A stretch of DNA of 9,333 bases from Rhodocyclaceae bacterium (GTDB lineage: Bacteria > Pseudomonadota > Gammaproteobacteria > Burkholderiales > Rhodocyclaceae), in the NCBI GenBank assembly GCA_013821865.1, contig PNJM01000079.1:1-9333 (forward strand), written 5' to 3'. The notes below the pieces were generated by a model. That model was not told the origin of the DNA. It made no database searches and saw only the letters and a program-made list of their open reading frames with translations. Positions 6,715 through 9,333 of the stretch are shown piece after piece. The position numbers were made by a program, and so were the translations under genes. Position 1 is the stretch's first letter; every line of letters begins with the position of its first letter.

Positions 6715-7002
6715 ATGTTTATCGTACTACTGAAATTTTCCAGCAACAAAGGCCAAGCCAGCCAATCCATGGAAGGCCACAAAGAATGGATCAAGCGCGG
6801 TTTTGATGATGGCGTTTTTTTGTTGGCCGGCAGTCTTCAGCCTAATTTTGGTGGTGGGATTGTGGCACACAATACGTCGCTGTCAGATCTTCAAAGCAGG
6901 GTGAACGACGATCCGTTTGTGGCGGAAAATGTGGTCAGCGCGGAAATTCTTGAAATCACGCCATCAAAAACCGATGGCCGTCTAAAATTTTTGCTCGACT
7001 GA
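6715..7002 (+). CDS. YciI family protein (small dimeric alpha-beta barrel)
   Basis: 95-aa protein that opens with MFIVLLKF and carries H22 in MEGHKEWI, D31/D32, the GVFLLAGSLQP strand (33-43) and a DDPF segment (65-68), all typical of YCII-related proteins. The family is small, mostly of unknown function, with a proposed His/Asp catalytic pair and frequent association with redox or degradation genes. The start at 6715 has AGGGGA 8 nt upstream. It is 72 nt after the TetR gene on the same strand and may be the last gene of that unit. G+C counted over 6721-6960 is about 48%, against about 73% in egtB (4741-4860), which suggests the block came from elsewhere. No reaction can be assigned. Confidence 0.85.
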   Translation: MFIVLLKFSSNKGQASQSMEGHKEWIKRGFDDGVFLLAGSLQPNFGGGIVAHNTSLSDLQSRVNDDPFVAENVVSAEILEITPSKTDGRLKFLLD

Positions 7003-7047
7003 GTAACTTTCAAACCTAGGACAGCAGGCACATGAGCGCGACGATAG

Positions 7048-7275
7048 AGGGCCGGCAACGTCCGCGGCGGCGAGGCCGCCGCCATCGTGCTGTCCTTCAT
7101 CGAGTCGGCCAAGCTTCACGGTCTCAATCCCTATGCCTATCTGCGCGATGCGCTGACGCACCTGCCACAGGCCAGGGCCCGCGACCTGGATTCCCTCCTG
7201 CCGAACCTCTGGCAGCCTCGCTGATTCTGCCCTTCTGCACCATCAGTTGGTAGGTGTTGGCGGCCGGACGGTTAC
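7048..7275 (+). mobile_element. IS66-family element remnant: transposase C-terminus and right end
   Basis: In the frame from 7048 to the stop at 7222-7224, the translation contains RGGEAAAIVLSFIESAKLHGLNP followed (split here) by YAYLRDALTHLP and DLDSLLPNLW. This is the conserved C-terminal tail of IS66 transposases (TnpC), usually about 500 aa. An in-frame stop at 7045-7047 and loss of everything before show that the element is truncated on its left. About 50 nt after the stop the sequence reaches GGCCGGACGGTTAC ending at 7275, which matches the IS66 terminal type (outer end GTAA when read inward). The remnant is not mobile. It separates the low-G+C OYE/TetR/YciI block from the acyltransferase gene and may be the scar of that block's arrival. 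Confidence 0.8.
7258..7275. repeat. IS66 right terminal inverted repeat
   Basis: Read inward on the minus strand this is GTAACCGTCCGGCCGCCA. The GTAA tip and CGTCCGG core fit IS66-family ends as remembered. The matching left end is absent from the window. Its outer three or four bases provide the TAA stop of the minus-strand acyltransferase gene. Confidence 0.6.
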
Positions 7276-8711
7276 ACCGTGACCGCGGCGGCAGGCGCGG
7301 TCGAACCGGCGAAATGGGCGATCGAGTTGGCGTAATAGGCCAGCAGCGGCAGGTTCTCATCGACGGTGTGGAACAGGCCTTCCCGTTCTTCGACGACATG
7401 GCGCAGCATCAACATGCGCAGGCCCACGCCGATGGCGTAGTCCTGGTCGTGGCGGGGGATGTAGACATGGGCGCCGCGGCTTTCCCACTCGTGCAGCAGG
7501 GCGAAGGCGGCCGATTTGATCTCCAGCTCCGACAGCGCCCGCTGCGGGTCCGGCCTGAACACCTGGGCCACCAGGGCGACCGGCACCACCGGGATGACGC
7601 GGCCTATGGCCTGCATCAAGTCCCGTCCCAGTTCCTCCATCGCGAGCCGCCGCTCGGTTTCTCCCAGTGCCGCAAAATCGATGCCGCGGCCTTTCACGAA
7701 CCGGCGCATCGAGACCGGGCTGCCGAAGTTCACGCAGGCATAGCCGAGCCGGTGCCAGCGCCCGGTCAGCATCAGCCAGATGTTGCGGCCGATGAAGGCC
7801 AGCGTGATCGCCAGCGCTTCCATGAGCCCGCGCCGCCGCGTACCGCCGCCGAGCTTGAGCAGCTGGCTGCGGTCCTCCAGCACGCGGTCGTAGTTGAGAC
7901 CGACCGGGATGAAGACCAGGTCTCGCCCGCCCTCGGCACGGAAGGACTTCACCATGTAGTCGAGCAGGCCGAACTTCGGCTGGCGCAGCGCGCCATCGAC
8001 AGTGAGCCCGCCTTCGGGAAACAGCGCCTGCGGTACGCCGGCCTCGGTGGCCATATGCACGTAGCGGGCCAGCACGGCCCGGTAGAGCGGATCGCCCGAG
8101 TTGCGCCGCACGAAGTAGGCGCCCATCGAGCGGATCAAGGTCTGCAGCGGCCATACGCGCGCCCACTCGCCCACGGCGTAGGACAGTGCCGCCTGCTCGG
8201 CGGCGAGGAAGGCCACCAGCACGTAGTCCATGTTGCTGCGGTGGTTCATGACGAACACGACCGTGGACCTGGGATCGACCGCCGCCAGCCCGGCCTCGTC
8301 GGCATAGCCCAGGCGCACGCGGTAGAGCGAACGTGCCACGGTCTTGGCCAGCCAGTAGCCGATGCGGAAATACAGATAGGCGTTGAAGGAAGGGACGATC
8401 TCGCGCGCGTAGCGGTCGATGCGACGGCGCACCTCGACCAGCGGCTCGCCGGTTTCGCGGGCGCAGGCTTCGGCCGCGGCCTGCACTTTCGGATCGTGGA
8501 ACAGGCGGTCGATCAGGACTTCGCGCCGGGTCAGCTTGAAGGAGGGCAGCTCGATCCTGAGCCGCGTGTTGATCTCCTGGATCACCGCGTTGATGCGGCG
8601 GCGGAAGAACCAGCGCATGCCGGGCGCCAGCAGCAGCACGCCGGCGGCCCAGGCGGCGAGCAAGGCGAGGACCAGGAACAGCCACAGCGGCACGCTGATG
8701 GTGCTGGCCAC
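7272..8711 (-). CDS. PlsB-like glycerol-3-phosphate/1-acylglycerol-3-phosphate acyltransferase
   Basis: 479-aa membrane acyltransferase that should transfer an acyl chain to a glycerophosphate in phospholipid synthesis. An N-terminal membrane segment (about 8-30) is followed by the four acyltransferase blocks: NHRSNMD (H157 and D162 of HxxxxD), GAYFVRR (197-203), FPEGG (231-235) and VFIPVGLNYDRVLE (266-279). The blocks and their wording resemble PlsB more than PlsC, but the protein is much shorter than E. coli PlsB (about 800 aa); sn-1 versus sn-2 specificity cannot be told. The GTG start at 8711 has AAGGAGG immediately upstream and lies 10 nt after the rng stop, so the two form an operon. 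The last codons (AAAVTV) run directly into the IS66 end, which supplies the stop, so the native C-terminus may have been slightly different or longer. Confidence 0.85.
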   Translation of the reverse strand: MASTISVPLWLFLVLALLAAWAAGVLLLAPGMRWFFRRRINAVIQEINTRLRIELPSFKLTRREVLIDRLFHDPKVQAAAEACARETGEPLVEVRRRIDRYAREIVPSFNAYLYFRIGYWLAKTVARSLYRVRLGYADEAGLAAVDPRSTVVFVMNHRSNMDYVLVAFLAAEQAALSYAVGEWARVWPLQTLIRSMGAYFVRRNSGDPLYRAVLARYVHMATEAGVPQALFPEGGLTVDGALRQPKFGLLDYMVKSFRAEGGRDLVFIPVGLNYDRVLEDRSQLLKLGGGTRRRGLMEALAITLAFIGRNIWLMLTGRWHRLGYACVNFGSPVSMRRFVKGRGIDFAALGETERRLAMEELGRDLMQAIGRVIPVVPVALVAQVFRPDPQRALSELEIKSAAFALLHEWESRGAHVYIPRHDQDYAIGVGLRMLMLRHVVEEREGLFHTVDENLPLLAYYANSIAHFAGSTAPAAAVTV

Positions 8712-8721
8712 GCGCTCCTCC

Positions 8722-9333
8722 TTACATCAGGACGATGTCGAACTGTTCCTGCGTGTAGCCCGACTCCGCCTGCAGCGAGATCGGCTTGCCGATGAAGTCG
8801 GACAGCATGGCGAGCGACTGCGACTCCTCGTCGAGGAAGAGATCGATCACGGCGGGGGCGGCGAGCACGCGGTATTCGCGGGCATTGAACTGGCGCGCCT
8901 CGCGCAGCAGTTCGCGCAGGATCTCGTAGCTCATGGTGCGCGCCGTCTTCACCTCGCCGCGGCCGCCGCAGGTCGGGCAGGGCTCGCACAGCACGTGGGC
9001 GAGCGACTCTCGCGTGCGTTTTCTCGTCATCTCCACCAGGCCGAGGGCGGTGAAGCCGTTGACCGACAGGCGCGTGTGGTCGAGCGCGAGGGCCTTGTTG
9101 AACTCGGCCAGCACCGCCGCCCTGTGCTCCTCGTTCTCCATGTCGATGAAGTCGGTAATGATGATGCCGCCGAGGTTGCGCAATCTGAGCTGCCGGGCGA
9201 TGGTCTGGGCCGCCTCCAGGTTGGTCTTGAAGATGGTGTCGTCGAAGTTGCGCGAGCCGACGAAGCCGCCGGTGTTCACGTCGATCGTGGTCATCGCCTC
9301 GGTCTGGTCGATGATGAGGTAGCCGCCGGACTT
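8722..9333 (-). CDS. rng: Ribonuclease G, C-terminal part
   Basis: The last 203 codons of an RNase E/G family endonuclease; the frame is open to the window edge, so the N-terminal S1 domain lies outside. Visible catalytic Asp residues are in TIDVNTG (Asp codon at 9280-9282) and ITDFIDM (first Asp at 9151-9153). They are 43 residues apart, exactly the spacing of D303 and D346 in E. coli RNase E. The metal-sharing zinc-link motif CPTCGG follows, and the protein ends shortly after (FDIVLM) with no long RNase E-type scaffold tail, which identifies RNase G. It matures 16S rRNA 5' ends and degrades some mRNAs in the cytoplasm. The acyltransferase gene follows after 10 nt in the same transcript. Confidence 0.95.
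   Translation of the reverse strand, partial: KSGGYLIIDQTEAMTTIDVNTGGFVGSRNFDDTIFKTNLEAAQTIARQLRLRNLGGIIITDFIDMENEEHRAAVLAEFNKALALDHTRLSVNGFTALGLVEMTRKRTRESLAHVLCEPCPTCGGRGEVKTARTMSYEILRELLREARQFNAREYRVLAAPAVIDLFLDEESQSLAMLSDFIGKPISLQAESGYTQEQFDIVLM

Noticed and set aside
7032..7062. Short frame starting MSATIEG just before the IS66 remnant, perhaps a truncated gene start
   Set aside because: Too short to match anything and no clear ribosome site; could equally be junction debris.
7254..8795. A 513-codon plus-strand open frame rich in His, Gln and Arg
   Set aside because: It is the antisense shadow of the PlsB-like gene, which has all four acyltransferase motifs and a strong ribosome site; the antisense protein shows no domain.

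Overview
The window is high-G+C DNA whose proteins read as those of a betaproteobacterium, plausibly Rhodocyclales-like. The RNase G, EgtD and dienelactone-hydrolase-family sequences all fit this, but taxonomy is inferred from protein flavour only. No plasmid, phage, CRISPR or RNA gene was seen.

Layout, left to right. (1) At 1-1941 is the 3' part of a large plus-strand gene ending in a single-cluster ferredoxin domain, probably related to 2-oxoacid:ferredoxin oxidoreductases. (2) Converging on it at 1989-2861 is a minus-strand, Tat-exported dienelactone-hydrolase-like enzyme. (3) At 2954-3069 lies the stub of an AhpD-like peroxidase-related gene: its first 18 codons are joined out of frame to its last ~18 codons. 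(4) At 3109-5279 is a tight egtD-egtB pair. EgtD makes hercynine from histidine, and an unusually compact EgtB/SenA-type iron enzyme would add sulfur (or selenium). (5) At about 5281-7010 is a block of visibly lower G+C. It holds a promoter with two 18-bp palindromic operators, an Old Yellow Enzyme gene broken by an internal deletion and a frameshift, an intact TetR regulator and a small YciI-like protein. (6) At 7048-7275 is the 3' end of an IS66-family element. (7) At 7272-9333, on the minus strand, a ribonuclease G gene (5' end outside the window) is followed 10 nt later by a PlsB-like acyltransferase. The stop codon of the acyltransferase appears to be supplied by the IS66 end.

Functional themes are redox and electrophile defence (ergothioneine-type thiol, OYE/TetR, AhpD-like remnant) and membrane lipid/RNA housekeeping. 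The most notable observations are genome decay and regulation rather than a wholly new system. Two genes have lost their middles while keeping both ends, one of them apparently across an 8-bp microhomology. A regulator with two well-formed operators now controls a dead OYE gene. The EgtB-like enzyme has a shortened C-terminal domain, which leaves its product (ergothioneine or selenoneine) open.
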